From the NCBI GenBank assembly GCA_027486895.1, contig JAIXOE010000002.1, positions 1-64,000 on the forward strand: a stretch of DNA of 64,000 bases. The letters are read 5' to 3'. This stretch comes from Sphingomonadales bacterium (GTDB lineage Bacteria > Pseudomonadota > Alphaproteobacteria > Sphingomonadales > Sphingomonadaceae). Made by a program: the position numbers and the translations under genes. Under the pieces are notes generated by a model. That model was not told where the DNA came from. It saw nothing but the letters and a program-made list of their open reading frames with translations, and ran no database searches. Of this stretch, positions 42,852 through 51,994 are shown in pieces (position 1 is the first letter of the stretch; every line of letters begins with the position of its first letter).

Positions 42852-43529
42852 TTAAGCTTCGTCAGCCTCGGCCGACAAACCACCGGCAGCTTCAGCAGCG
42901 GCCTTGGCAGCAGCTTGCTCTTCGCGGCGCTTTGCGTTGGCAGCAGCTTCAGCAGCATCTGCAGCATCGGCAGCAACTTCGGCTTCAACCTGAGCTTCAA
43001 TGACTTCAGCAGCGATTTCGGCCTGTTCTGCTTCGAACATCTGGTCGAGAACGTTGACGCCGTCCTTCTGCAACTCGGCTTCGTCGTCCGAACGGGCCAC
43101 ATTGACCTGAACATTGACCGAAACTTCGGGGTGCAGAACAACCTTAACGTCAAATACGCCGAGCGTCTTGATGGGGCGTTCGAGAACGATCATCGACTTG
43201 GAAACCTTGGCGTCCTGGGCGACCAGACCGTCAACGATGTCCTTGACCGAAACCGATCCATAAAGCTGACCAGTTTGCGAAGCCGCACGGATCAGAACGA
43301 TCTGCTTGCCTTCGACGCCGCCTGAAGCCTTTTGAGCTTCGTCACGACGGGTTGCGTTGTCGCTTTCAATCTTCGCGCGGTTCGCTTCGAAAACCTTGCG
43401 GTTTGCGTCGTTCGCACGGAGCGCTTTTTTGTTTGGCAGCAGGAAGTTACGGGCATAGCCGTCCTTCACGGTGACAACGTCACCAATTGCACCAAGCTTT
43501 TCAACGCGTTCGAGAAGTATGATATCCAT
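42852..43529 (-). CDS. rplI: 50S ribosomal protein L9 with long C-terminal extension
   Basis: Binds 23S rRNA near the L1 stalk. Residues 1-150 are standard L9 (MDIILLERVEKLG, KDGYARNFLLPN, a long linker helix, then the C-terminal globular domain). It continues for about 75 residues rich in Ala and Glu, forming a predicted helical acidic/basic tail, making 225 residues against about 149 in E. coli. C-terminal extension of L9 is common in alphaproteobacteria. Last gene of rpsF-rpsR-rplI. Confidence 0.95.
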   Translation of the reverse strand: MDIILLERVEKLGAIGDVVTVKDGYARNFLLPNKKALRANDANRKVFEANRAKIESDNATRRDEAQKASGGVEGKQIVLIRAASQTGQLYGSVSVKDIVDGLVAQDAKVSKSMIVLERPIKTLGVFDVKVVLHPEVSVNVQVNVARSDDEAELQKDGVNVLDQMFEAEQAEIAAEVIEAQVEAEVAADAADAAEAAANAKRREEQAAAKAAAEAAGGLSAEADEA

Positions 43530-43540
43530 GTTTCGGCTCC

Positions 43541-43765
43541 TTACTTCACGATGTACGGCAGAAGGCCGATGTGACGGGCGCGCTTGATAGCTTGGCCCAG
43601 TTCACGCTGCTTCTTTGCCGAAACGGCGGTGATGCGTGATGGGACAATCTTGCCACGCTCTGAAATGTAACCCTGAAGCAGGCGTACATCTTTATAATCA
43701 ATTTTCGGCGCATCTTTACCCTGGAATGGGCAGGACTTGCGGCGACGGAAAAACGGACGTGCCAT
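43541..43765 (-). CDS. rpsR: 30S ribosomal protein S18
   Basis: A 74-residue small-subunit protein that pairs with S6. It starts [14 protein letters not shown], has [19 protein letters not shown], and ends with a basic helix ([18 protein letters not shown]). Between rpsF (3 bp away) and rplI. Confidence 0.96.
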   Translation of the reverse strand: MARPFFRRRKSCPFQGKDAPKIDYKDVRLLQGYISERGKIVPSRITAVSAKKQRELGQAIKRARHIGLLPYIVK

Positions 43766-43768
43766 AAT

Positions 43769-44209
43769 TTAAGCCTCCTGCTCTGCACGGGGTGCGCGAT
43801 CGGGACGGTCGCCACGATCTGGACGTGGGGCACCGCGATCACGGTCGCCGCCACCGAATCCACCGCGCTCGCTGCGCTCTGGACGGTCGCTCTTGCGCAT
43901 CATGACCGATGGGCCTTTTTCATGCTCGTCAACGCGGACAGTCATGTAACGAATGATATCTTCGTTCATACGTGTCTGACGCTCGAGCTCAGCGATGGTG
44001 TCGCCATTAGCTTCGATGTCGAGCATCACGAAATGCGCTTTGCGGTTTTTCTGAATTTTGTAAGTCAGTGTGCGAAGACCCCAGGTTTCGGTCTTTACGA
44101 CCTTACCTTTATTGTCTTCCACAATCTTGGTGGCAACTTCTGCCAGCGCATCAACTTGGGCCTGTGAAAGGTCCTGACGCGCCAAAAATACATGCTCGTA
44201 CATTGGCAT
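43769..44209 (-). CDS. rpsF: 30S ribosomal protein S6
   Basis: A 146-residue S6 with a C-terminal tail rich in Arg, Asp and Gly (a [12 protein letters not shown] segment). The core starts [16 protein letters not shown] and contains [18 protein letters not shown]. The start at 44209 has AGGA seven bases upstream; the longer frame from 44254 is unlikely. The leader from 44210 to 44372 might carry the S6:S18 autoregulatory structure known in other bacteria, but I could not confirm the motif. Confidence 0.95.
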   Translation of the reverse strand: MPMYEHVFLARQDLSQAQVDALAEVATKIVEDNKGKVVKTETWGLRTLTYKIQKNRKAHFVMLDIEANGDTIAELERQTRMNEDIIRYMTVRVDEHEKGPSVMMRKSDRPERSERGGFGGGDRDRGAPRPDRGDRPDRAPRAEQEA

Positions 44210-44372
44210 GGGCGTTTCCTTGTTCCTACCGATCGCTGACGCAGCACCATGCATACGCCCCTCCGGCCTTCTTCGTAATCACTAGGGTTACCCCCAAGCG
44301 AAGTGGCGCGCTTAGGTGGGATTTACGGGAAAAGCAAGCGATTCGCCGGAAAGGCGGTGGCTCGAGATATTG

Positions 44373-45767
44373 CTAGGCTGCAAGCCGCGCCAGAATGTCC
44401 GCCGCAAACGCGCTCAACGTATCATCCCGCGCGCCCATGATGACGATCCGGTCGCCTGGTTGCGCTAACTCCGCAATGCGGTTCCCGCAGTCTTCGCGCG
44501 AAGGGATATATTCGGCGCTTTGCCCCTCTGCAGCGACTGCGTCGATGATGCTTTGGCTGCCAATGCTCTTGTCCACGGTGCCGCCGAAATAGACGGGGTC
44601 ACAGAGGATGAGATGGTCGTCCGGGTCCAACATATCGACAAATACACCTGCCAATTCAGCGCCCATGACGCGGATTGGTCCGTAGCCGTGCGGTTGGAAG
44701 AACGCGATGATCCGGCCCGGAAAGGCTTTGAGTGTCGCAAGCGTTGCGGCGATCTTGTCGGGGTTGTGGCCGAAATCGTCGATGACGGTGATGTCGTTGG
44801 CAGTGCCGACAATGTCGAAGCGGCGGGCAAGGCCATTGAAGCGCTCTACCCCACGAACGGCTTGCGCTACTGACACGCCAAGCGCTGTCGCGGCGGCGAT
44901 GGCCGCAAGTGCGTTGGCGATATTATGGCGACCGGGAACGATGAGCGCGACAGGTTGGATTTCGCCCATAGCATGCAATGTGAAGCGGCTTCCGAGCGGC
45001 AAATCTACAATGTCGGTAGCGCGGAAATCGGCTTGCGCTGTGAAGCCAAAGCTGATCGCCCCTGCCAGCGCTAACGGTTTGATCAGCGCCGCAGTCTCGG
45101 CGTCATCGGCGTTCCAAACACATGTCTTGGCTTTCTTGGCAAAGTCACCGAACAGCTGCCGCAATTCTTCTAGGCTCTTATGGTCCAAACTGACATTGTT
45201 GAGTACTGCGACTTCAGGCGTGAACAAAGCAATGGAGCCATCGCTTTCATCTACCTCGGAAACAAAGACGTCCCCCTGCCCGACCCGTGCGCTGGCAAAG
45301 GGCGCGTCATCGGCGACGAAATTTTTCATCACAGCGCCATTCATGATTGTCGGGTCCAGCCCCGCATCGGTCAATATCCAGCCAATCATGCCAGTGACGG
45401 TCGACTTTCCGCTCGTCCCGCCAATAGCAACGCTGCGCGGCGCGGTATTGAACAAGTCAGCGAGCAGCTCGGCGCGGGTCATGCGGGCGCAGCCTAAAGC
45501 ATTCGCCTTGGCAACATCAGGCACGCTGTCTTCGATAGCGGCCGAAGCGATCAGGATTTGGTCGCCGCTGATGAGGCCACTGCCGTCCTGCGCAAACAGG
45601 TCGATACCAAGGCTTTGCAGCCATTCAAATTTTGCGCCCAAGCGGCCTTGATCAAGCGCGCGATCGGACCCGGCAACGGTTGCGCCTGCATCGCGAACGA
45701 TATTCGCCAAAGGCAGCATGCCCGAACCGCCAATGCCACAGAAGAAATAGGATTTGTTTTTGTGCAT
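44373..45767 (-). CDS. Mur ligase of the MurC/Mpl type (probable murein-peptide ligase)
   Basis: A 464-residue Mur ligase with an N-terminal nucleotide domain (FFCGIGGSGMLPLANIV), ATP site GGTSGKSTVTGM, and a C-terminal domain with DDFGHNPDKIAATL. It resembles MurC but lies outside a division/cell-wall cluster, next to an LD-carboxypeptidase. This supports a recycling role as in Mpl, which joins tripeptides to UDP-MurNAc. MurC itself cannot be excluded from sequence alone. Confidence 0.85.
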   Translation of the reverse strand: MHKNKSYFFCGIGGSGMLPLANIVRDAGATVAGSDRALDQGRLGAKFEWLQSLGIDLFAQDGSGLISGDQILIASAAIEDSVPDVAKANALGCARMTRAELLADLFNTAPRSVAIGGTSGKSTVTGMIGWILTDAGLDPTIMNGAVMKNFVADDAPFASARVGQGDVFVSEVDESDGSIALFTPEVAVLNNVSLDHKSLEELRQLFGDFAKKAKTCVWNADDAETAALIKPLALAGAISFGFTAQADFRATDIVDLPLGSRFTLHAMGEIQPVALIVPGRHNIANALAAIAAATALGVSVAQAVRGVERFNGLARRFDIVGTANDITVIDDFGHNPDKIAATLATLKAFPGRIIAFFQPHGYGPIRVMGAELAGVFVDMLDPDDHLILCDPVYFGGTVDKSIGSQSIIDAVAAEGQSAEYIPSREDCGNRIAELAQPGDRIVIMGARDDTLSAFAADILARLAA

Positions 45768-45824
45768 AAGTGGCGGTTATTGCCGGAACATGATTTTGGC
45801 AATGGCCCTGTATACACACAACAT

Positions 45825-45903
45825 CGTCACCCCCGCGCAGGCGGGGGTCCATCGGGTATACGAAACGGTTCAGAGATGGATTCCCGCCTTCGCGGGAATG
45901 ACG
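45825..45903. repeat. Two-hairpin intergenic repeat, copy 3 (CGTCA...TGACG)
   Basis: CGTCA, hairpin CCCCCGC-gcag-GCGGGGG, inner stem TCCATC pairing with GATGGA, hairpin TTCCCGC-cttc-GCGGGAA, TGACG. Same plan as copies at 3211 and 42676 but with GC-rich hairpins. It fills the divergent gap between the Mur ligase and ldcA. Confidence 0.88.
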
Positions 45904-45927
45904 AATTTGAAAGAAAATAGGTAGATC

Positions 45928-46764
45928 ATGCGAATAGCCATATGCGCGCCGTCGACGCCTTTTACGCGTGAAGACGCTGCGCGGGTCATTGCGCTTGCTG
46001 CAATATCACATCCGAGCGCTGAGCTTTACTTTCACAACCAATGCTTTGCCGAGGCTGGGCATTTCGCTGGTTCGGATCGCGAACGGAGCGACGCTTTTGT
46101 CGAGCTTGCCAATGACCCAAGCTTTGACGCGGTCTGGTTTGTACGTGGAGGATATGGCGCATGCAGGATGGCCGAAGACGCCATCGCGGCGCTGAAATCT
46201 GCGGCGGGTGATAAACTATATATGGGCTATAGCGACGCGGGCAATTTGCTCGGTGCTTTATACCGCGCGCAGATTGGCCGTGTATGCCATGGGCCTATGC
46301 CCGCAGACATAAGGCGCGCCGGCGGTGAAGCAGCTATGACGCGCGCGCTTGATTGGATCGTGCACCGATCGCCGCAATCGCTTGAACCCCATGTGCAGGC
46401 TGGCGAGAAATATGCTGCGTTCAACCTGATGACGCTGGCCATGATGGTCGGAACGCCGTTGATGCCCGACTTGAATGGTCATGTGCTCATGGTCGAGGAA
46501 GTCAGCGAATATCTATACGGATTTGACCGGGCGTTCTTCAATGTCAGCACCCATCTACAATCGACTGGCATCGCAGGGTTGCGGCTTGGCCGGGTAAGCG
46601 ACGTGCCAGATAATGACCGCCCATTTGGCGAAGGCGCAGAAGAAATCGCCCGACGCTGGTGTGCCAAGACTGGCATCGCCTATCTTGGCCGCGCGGAAAT
46701 CGGCCATGACGCCGATAACCGTGTTGTGCCGTTCGGGCTTGCAACATCCAGCGCCGCGCCATAG
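45928..46764 (+). CDS. ldcA: LD-carboxypeptidase (murein tetrapeptide carboxypeptidase)
   Basis: Serine peptidase of family S66 that trims the terminal D-Ala from murein tetrapeptides during cell-wall recycling. The 278-residue protein shows the GGYGACRM segment, nucleophile Ser in MGYSDAGNLLGA, and the Glu/His partners in MVEEVSEYLYGF and GHDADNRVV. It has no signal peptide, so it should be cytoplasmic. Divergent from the Mur ligase that may use its tripeptide product. Confidence 0.93.
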   Translation: MRIAICAPSTPFTREDAARVIALAAISHPSAELYFHNQCFAEAGHFAGSDRERSDAFVELANDPSFDAVWFVRGGYGACRMAEDAIAALKSAAGDKLYMGYSDAGNLLGALYRAQIGRVCHGPMPADIRRAGGEAAMTRALDWIVHRSPQSLEPHVQAGEKYAAFNLMTLAMMVGTPLMPDLNGHVLMVEEVSEYLYGFDRAFFNVSTHLQSTGIAGLRLGRVSDVPDNDRPFGEGAEEIARRWCAKTGIAYLGRAEIGHDADNRVVPFGLATSSAAP

Positions 46765-46800
46765 GCGATTTGGCACAAACAAGGACTGACGGGAGCGAAT

Positions 46801-47739
46801 ATGCGCGCATTTATATTTCCAGGACAAGGCAGCCAGACGGTCGGCATGGGCAAGGCGCTCGCTGACGCCAGCCCCACTGCCCGCGCGGTATTTCAGGAAG
46901 TCGACGAAGCTTTGGGCCAACATCTGTTCCGCCTGATGTGCGATGGCCCTGAAAGCGAGCTTACGCTGACCGAAAACGCCCAGCCAGCGATTATGGCCAA
47001 CGCTATTGCGACGTTGCGCGTGCTCGAAACCGAAGGCGGCGTTCGCCTTTCGGAGAAATGCAATTTTGTCGCTGGGCATTCCTTGGGCGAGTATAGCGCG
47101 CTTTGTGCCGCTGGCGCGTTGCCATTGTCGGTGACGGCAGCGTTGTTGAAGCTTCGTGGTCGCGCGATGCAGGCCGCTGTTCCAGTCGGCATTGGCGCCA
47201 TGGCTGCGTTACTTGGTGCGGACATTGCCAAGGCCGAAGCTTTGGCCGAAGCTGCGGCCCAAGGCGAAACCTGCACCGTCGCAAACGATAATGATCCGTC
47301 GCAGGTCGTGATTTCAGGGCACAAAGGCGCGATTGACCGCGCCATCGAGCTTGCCAAGGACCATGGGATAAAGCGCGGTATATTGTTGCCGGTTTCGGCG
47401 CCCTTTCATTGCCCATTGATGCAACCTGCAGCCGATGAAATGCAGAGCGCGCTTGGTACCACGACCATTCATGCGCCGCTGGTACCGCTTTTCGCGAACG
47501 TCACGGCAGCCGCCGTGTCCGAACCCGACGTCATCGCCGCGCAATTGGTGCAGCAGGTCACTGGCCGCGTGCGCTGGCGCGAGTCCGCCATCGCCATGGC
47601 GGAGGTTGGCGTTACCCATTTCGTTGAGTTCGGCGGCAAAGTACTATCACCCATGGTGAAGCGCAGCACACATGAAGACATCACCACCACGAGCGTCATC
47701 AGCATGGATGACATCGAAGCTCTGTTGAAAGCGATATAA
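46801..47739 (+). CDS. fabD: Malonyl-CoA:ACP transacylase
   Basis: Loads malonyl groups onto ACP for fatty acid synthesis. The 312-residue protein has FPGQGSQTVGMG, the nucleophile Ser94 in AGHSLGEYSALC, and the second-site His in SAPFHCPLMQ. GGGAG precedes the ATG. Its stop overlaps the next gene by one base (TAATG). Confidence 0.96.
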   Translation: MRAFIFPGQGSQTVGMGKALADASPTARAVFQEVDEALGQHLFRLMCDGPESELTLTENAQPAIMANAIATLRVLETEGGVRLSEKCNFVAGHSLGEYSALCAAGALPLSVTAALLKLRGRAMQAAVPVGIGAMAALLGADIAKAEALAEAAAQGETCTVANDNDPSQVVISGHKGAIDRAIELAKDHGIKRGILLPVSAPFHCPLMQPAADEMQSALGTTTIHAPLVPLFANVTAAAVSEPDVIAAQLVQQVTGRVRWRESAIAMAEVGVTHFVEFGGKVLSPMVKRSTHEDITTTSVISMDDIEALLKAI

Positions 47740-48542
47740 TGACGGACCAAATTCTCCAATCGCGCGATGGCGGCATTTTAACCATCACGTTGAATATGCC
47801 CGAAAAGCGCAACCCGATATCGGACGTCGCAGTCGTCGAACAAATGTGCGACGCCTTCATGGCTGCGGACCAAGATATGTCGGTTCGCTGCGTCATCCTC
47901 ACAGGTGCTGGCACGGTATTCTCATCAGGCGGCGATCTGAAACAGATGCGCCCAGATAGCGGCGGATTGCGCGCAGGATTGCCAGCCGAAACACGGCGGA
48001 ACTATAAATATGGTATCCAGCGGCTCCCATTAATGTTTCAGGCGCTTGAGGTTCCGGTTGTTGCTGCCGTCAACGGCCCCGCCATTGGTGCAGGGCTTGA
48101 CCTCACGACGATGTGCGATATCCGCATCGCAGCAGCTTCGGCAAAATTTGCCGAGAGCTTCGTGCGATTAGGCATTACCCCGGGTGATGGCGGCGCATGG
48201 CTGTTGCCACGCATCGTCGGGTTTTCGAAAGCCACCGAGCTTGCTTTGACGGGCGAGACCATTGACGCTGCCGAGGCTCTGCGCATCGGGCTTGTTTCCG
48301 AAGTGGTGGACGATGCCGATCTCATGACTGCGGCGCGCAAGGTTGCCGACAAAATCGCAGCCAACCCGCCACATGCCGTCCGCATGACCAAGCGGCTTTT
48401 GCGCGAAGGGCAGACGGCGGACCTGAAAAACATTCTCGAAATGTCCGCCGCGATGCAAAGTCTTGCGCATGCCACCGCGGATAATGACGAAGCCATCACC
48501 GCGTTTCTCGAAAAACGCGCACCCGAGTTCAAGGGAGAATAA
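47739..48542 (+). CDS. Enoyl-CoA hydratase/isomerase family protein
   Basis: A 267-residue crotonase-fold protein with an oxyanion hole region SSGGDLKQM and PAIGAGLDLTTMCD, and ITPGDGGAWLLPR at the active site. These enzymes hydrate or isomerise CoA thioesters, whereas its neighbours use ACP thioesters. It lies between fabD and fabG with a one-base overlap to fabD and 1 bp to fabG, so it is firmly inside the fatty acid synthesis operon. Substrate unknown. Confidence 0.9.
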   Translation: MTDQILQSRDGGILTITLNMPEKRNPISDVAVVEQMCDAFMAADQDMSVRCVILTGAGTVFSSGGDLKQMRPDSGGLRAGLPAETRRNYKYGIQRLPLMFQALEVPVVAAVNGPAIGAGLDLTTMCDIRIAAASAKFAESFVRLGITPGDGGAWLLPRIVGFSKATELALTGETIDAAEALRIGLVSEVVDDADLMTAARKVADKIAANPPHAVRMTKRLLREGQTADLKNILEMSAAMQSLAHATADNDEAITAFLEKRAPEFKGE

Positions 48543-48543
48543 T

Positions 48544-49281
48544 ATGTTTGATCTTACTGGCATGACCGCGCTCGTCACCGGCGCATCGGGCGGGATCGGT
48601 AGCGCAATCTGCCAAGCACTTGCCGCTCAAGGCGCGCAGCTTGCTGTTTCAGGCTCCAATGTTGACAAGCTTGAGGCATTTCGCACGTCCTTGGCAGGCG
48701 ATCATGTCGCGGTGCCATGCAACCTTGGCGACAAGGATAGCGTTGAAGCTCTCGTCCCGGCCGCGCTCGAAAAATTGGGCAAAATCGACATATTGGTCAA
48801 CAATGCGGGCGTTACGCGCGACAATCTGACCATGCGTATGAAGGATGAGGAATGGGATGACGTCATCCGCATCAACCTCGAAGCGACATTCCGCCTCATG
48901 CGCGCCGCCACGAAACCCATGATGAAAGCACGCTTCGGCCGCATCATCACGATTACCAGCGTCGTCGGAACAACCGGCAACCCCGGACAAGCCAACTACG
49001 CAGCATCAAAAGGCGGCCTCACTGCTATGACAAAGGCCATTGCGCAGGAACTGGCCAGCCGCAATGTTACCGCGAACTGCGTCGCACCGGGCTTTATTGC
49101 AACCGCAATGACCGAAACTTTGCCCGATGCGCAAAAGGAGGCGCTGAATGCGCGCATTCCGATGGGACGCATGGGTGAAGGCGCCGATATTGGCGCTGCG
49201 GTGGCGTATCTCGCGTCACGAGAAGCTGGCTATGTCACTGGCCAGACTATTCACGTGAACGGTGGCATGGCGATGCTTTGA
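48544..49281 (+). CDS. fabG: 3-oxoacyl-[ACP] reductase
   Basis: NADPH-dependent reduction of 3-oxoacyl-ACP. The 245-residue SDR has TGASGGIGSAI, NNAGVTRDNL, active-site Ser in ITSVVGTTGNPG, Tyr/Lys in NYAASKGGLTAMTK, and APGFIATAMT. It is a canonical tetrad, unlike the SDR at 6.3 kb. Start ATG at 48544. Confidence 0.96.
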   Translation: MFDLTGMTALVTGASGGIGSAICQALAAQGAQLAVSGSNVDKLEAFRTSLAGDHVAVPCNLGDKDSVEALVPAALEKLGKIDILVNNAGVTRDNLTMRMKDEEWDDVIRINLEATFRLMRAATKPMMKARFGRIITITSVVGTTGNPGQANYAASKGGLTAMTKAIAQELASRNVTANCVAPGFIATAMTETLPDAQKEALNARIPMGRMGEGADIGAAVAYLASREAGYVTGQTIHVNGGMAML

Positions 49282-49374
49282 CGCATAACCGTCGCTTGCC
49301 ACTTGCCAGCGACGCATCTGGACATTAGGGCGAGTCATGAAATTCATCCTCCCAACATTATAAGGGGCACAAAA

Positions 49375-49608
49375 ATGAGCGATACCGCGGAACGGGTCAA
49401 AAAAATTGTAGTCGAGCATCTCGGCGTTGAAGCTGACAAGGTCACGGAAGCTGCAAGCTTCATCGACGATCTTGGCGCAGACAGCCTCGACATCGTCGAA
49501 CTCGTCATGGCGTTTGAAGAAGAATTCAACGTTGAAATCCCTGACGACGCGGCTGAAAAGATTGCTACCGTCAAGGACGCAATCGACTTCATCAACAGCA
49601 ACGGCTGA
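49375..49608 (+). CDS. acpP: Acyl carrier protein (fatty acid synthesis)
   Basis: A 77-residue acidic four-helix carrier protein; the phosphopantetheine serine is Ser37 in [19 protein letters not shown]. The start at 49375 follows AAGGGG. A strong hairpin separates it from fabF. Confidence 0.97.
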   Translation: MSDTAERVKKIVVEHLGVEADKVTEAASFIDDLGADSLDIVELVMAFEEEFNVEIPDDAAEKIATVKDAIDFINSNG

Positions 49609-49649
49609 ACCGTCTCGCGCGCTATGTCGCGCGGGCAGTTAAAAAATCC

Positions 49650-49696
49650 AACGGCTTTCCGACCAGCGCCAACAGCGCTACCGTCGGAAAGCCGTT
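49650..49696 (+). terminator. Strong hairpin between acpP and fabF (terminator or attenuator-like)
   Basis: AACGGCTTTCCGAC pairs perfectly with GTCGGAAAGCCGTT (14 bp) around a loop with its own small hairpin (AGCGC/GCGCT). It is followed by TTTGCATTTT, a broken T-run. Partial termination would give acpP more message than fabF, which suits the high ACP demand. Confidence 0.65.
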
Positions 49697-49757
49697 TGCA
49701 TTTTGGCATTTGTTCGCGGTAATGGGCCGCGAAGAATAGCATTTTGGAGATAACGCA

Positions 49758-51014
49758 ATGCGTCGTGTCGTGGTTACCGGACTGGGTCTGGTTACACCTT
49801 TGGGGGCTGATGTCGAAACGACCTGGTCCAACCTGATTGCTGGCAAATCCGGCGCAGGCATGATTACGCGTTTTGACGCAAGCGACCAGAAATGCCTTAT
49901 TGCCTGCGAAGTTAAACCAAAGGATCACCCATGGGGCTTTGACCCCGACAAGCGCGTTGACCACAAGGTTCAGCGGCAAGTTGACCCTTTCATCATCTAC
50001 GGCATCGATGCCGCAGGTCAGGCATTGGAAGATGCTGGCCTTACTGAACTGACTGAAGACCAGAAGGTACGTGCGGGCTGTTCAATTGGTTCAGGCATTG
50101 GCGGCTTACCCGGCATTGAAAGCGAAGCATTGCTGCTTGCTGAAAAAGGCCCCGGCCGCGTTAGCCCGCATTTTGTGCATGGCCGCCTCATCAACCTGAT
50201 CTCCGGTCAGGTCAGCATCAAATACGGCCTGAAAGGCCCCAATCACGCTGTGGTTACCGCCTGTTCAACGGGCGCGCATTCCATTGGCGATGCCGCGCGC
50301 ATGATCCGCGATGATGATGCCGACATTATGTTGGCTGGTGGTGCAGAAGGCACAATCAACCCACTCGGTATTGCCGGCTTTGCGCAAGCACGCGCACTGA
50401 ATATGAGCTTTAACGATCGCCCCGAAGCCGCAAGCCGCCCCTATGACAAGGACCGCGACGGTTTCGTCATGGGTGAAGGCGCAGGCGTTATCGTTCTGGA
50501 AGAATATGAGCACGCAAAGGGTCGTGGCGCAAAAATTTACGCCGAAGTTGTTGGCTATGGCCTTTCGGGCGATGCCTATCACGTAACCGCGCCGCATCCT
50601 GACGGCGACGGAGCCTATCGTTCGATGCAGATGGCATTGAAAAAGGCGGGCATGACGCCAAGCGACATTGATTATATCAACGCCCACGGCACATCGACGA
50701 TGGCAGACACCATAGAACTGGGCGCCGTGAAGCGCTTGTTTGGCGATGCGATTGCGGACGTCTCCATGAGCTCAACCAAGTCTGCCATTGGTCACCTTCT
50801 GGGCGGTGCCGGTGCGGTCGAAAGCATTTTCTGCATCTTGGCGCTCCGCGATCAAATCGTTCCGCCAACGCTTAATCTGGACAATCCCGATGAAGGCACA
50901 GAAGGCGTCGACTTGGTTCCGCATGTGGCCAAAAAGCGCGAAGTGAAGGCTGTGTTGAACAACAGCTTTGGCTTTGGCGGCACCAATGCCAGCCTCATCA
51001 TGAAGGCCATCTGA
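49758..51014 (+). CDS. fabF: 3-oxoacyl-[ACP] synthase II
   Basis: Elongating condensing enzyme. The 418-residue protein has the active Cys169 in VTACSTGAHS, histidines in NAHGTSTMADTIE and KSAIGHLLGGAGAVE, and a C-terminal FGFGGTNAS. Complete and standard. Followed 4 bp later by mltG. Confidence 0.97.
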   Translation: MRRVVVTGLGLVTPLGADVETTWSNLIAGKSGAGMITRFDASDQKCLIACEVKPKDHPWGFDPDKRVDHKVQRQVDPFIIYGIDAAGQALEDAGLTELTEDQKVRAGCSIGSGIGGLPGIESEALLLAEKGPGRVSPHFVHGRLINLISGQVSIKYGLKGPNHAVVTACSTGAHSIGDAARMIRDDDADIMLAGGAEGTINPLGIAGFAQARALNMSFNDRPEAASRPYDKDRDGFVMGEGAGVIVLEEYEHAKGRGAKIYAEVVGYGLSGDAYHVTAPHPDGDGAYRSMQMALKKAGMTPSDIDYINAHGTSTMADTIELGAVKRLFGDAIADVSMSSTKSAIGHLLGGAGAVESIFCILALRDQIVPPTLNLDNPDEGTEGVDLVPHVAKKREVKAVLNNSFGFGGTNASLIMKAI

Positions 51015-51018
51015 CGAT

Positions 51019-51990
51019 ATGCGCCGCCTCGCCAAATGGGCGATATTAGCGGCGGCGCTGCTGCTTGCTATCATTGCAGGCAACTTCATCTACGGCTGGA
51101 CCGCAGCCGGTCCGCTGGAGCGAGAAGTCACGGTCGTTATAAAGCCCGGCTCAAGCATTACCCTGGCCGCACAGATGCTTGAAAAAGGCGGAGTCATCAA
51201 ATCAGCCGATGCCTTTGTAAATCGTGCAAAAATCTTTGGCGGCACTAGCACAATTAAAGCAGGCGAATTCATCATCCCGCCGCAGGCTTCGAATTCGGAG
51301 ATATTGTCCATCCTGACCGGCGGTAAGACCGTTCAGCGGATGGTCACGATACCCGAAGGGATGCCGTCGATCATGGTCTACGAACGCCTGATGGCGAATG
51401 ACCGTCTAAGCGGTAATATCGCGATGCCTGCCGAAGGATCAGTGCTTCCTGACAGCTATGCCTTTGGCAAGGGCGAACCACGTGCTGCCGTGCTGAAACG
51501 CATGCAGTCGGCGATGACAAAAACAATGGACGAGCTTTGGCCAGCGCGAAGCCCGAACACAGTCGTTAAAACGCCGCTTGAGGCGTTGACGCTGGCGTCG
51601 ATCGTCGAAAAGGAAACGGCGCTAAAGTCTGAACTGCGGATTGTGGCTGGCGTGTATTCCAACCGCCTGCGCAAGGGCATGATGCTTCAGGCTGACCCGA
51701 CGATCATATACCCGATTACCAAAGGCAAGCCACTTGGCCGCCGCATCCGCCAATCCGAAATAGCCGACGTCAACGACTACAACACTTACGCAATGACTGG
51801 CCTGCCAAAGGGTCCAATTGCCAATCCGTCACGCGCCGCGATAGCTGCCGTGCTGAACCCGCAAGCGACGAGCGCATTGTTCTTCGTCGCCGACGGCAAG
51901 GGCGGACATGTGTTCGCCGACACCCTGCAAGAACACAACGCCAACGTCGAAAAATGGTATGCAATCCGCCGCGAACGCGGGGAAATGTAA
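51019..51990 (+). CDS. mltG: Endolytic murein transglycosylase
   Basis: Cleaves nascent glycan strands and so sets their length. A 323-residue protein with an N-terminal signal anchor (WAILAAALLLAIIAGNFIYG), a LysM-like subdomain and the YceG catalytic domain, with the catalytic Glu in ASIVEKETAL and YNTYAMTGLPKGPI. Following fabF directly is common in alphaproteobacteria. Confidence 0.95.
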   Translation: MRRLAKWAILAAALLLAIIAGNFIYGWTAAGPLEREVTVVIKPGSSITLAAQMLEKGGVIKSADAFVNRAKIFGGTSTIKAGEFIIPPQASNSEILSILTGGKTVQRMVTIPEGMPSIMVYERLMANDRLSGNIAMPAEGSVLPDSYAFGKGEPRAAVLKRMQSAMTKTMDELWPARSPNTVVKTPLEALTLASIVEKETALKSELRIVAGVYSNRLRKGMMLQADPTIIYPITKGKPLGRRIRQSEIADVNDYNTYAMTGLPKGPIANPSRAAIAAVLNPQATSALFFVADGKGGHVFADTLQEHNANVEKWYAIRRERGEM

Positions 51991-51994
51991 TCCT

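Noticed and set aside
44210..44372. S6:S18 autoregulatory leader upstream of rpsF
   Set aside because: The leader is long enough, but I could not align the known bulge and CCG motif with confidence.
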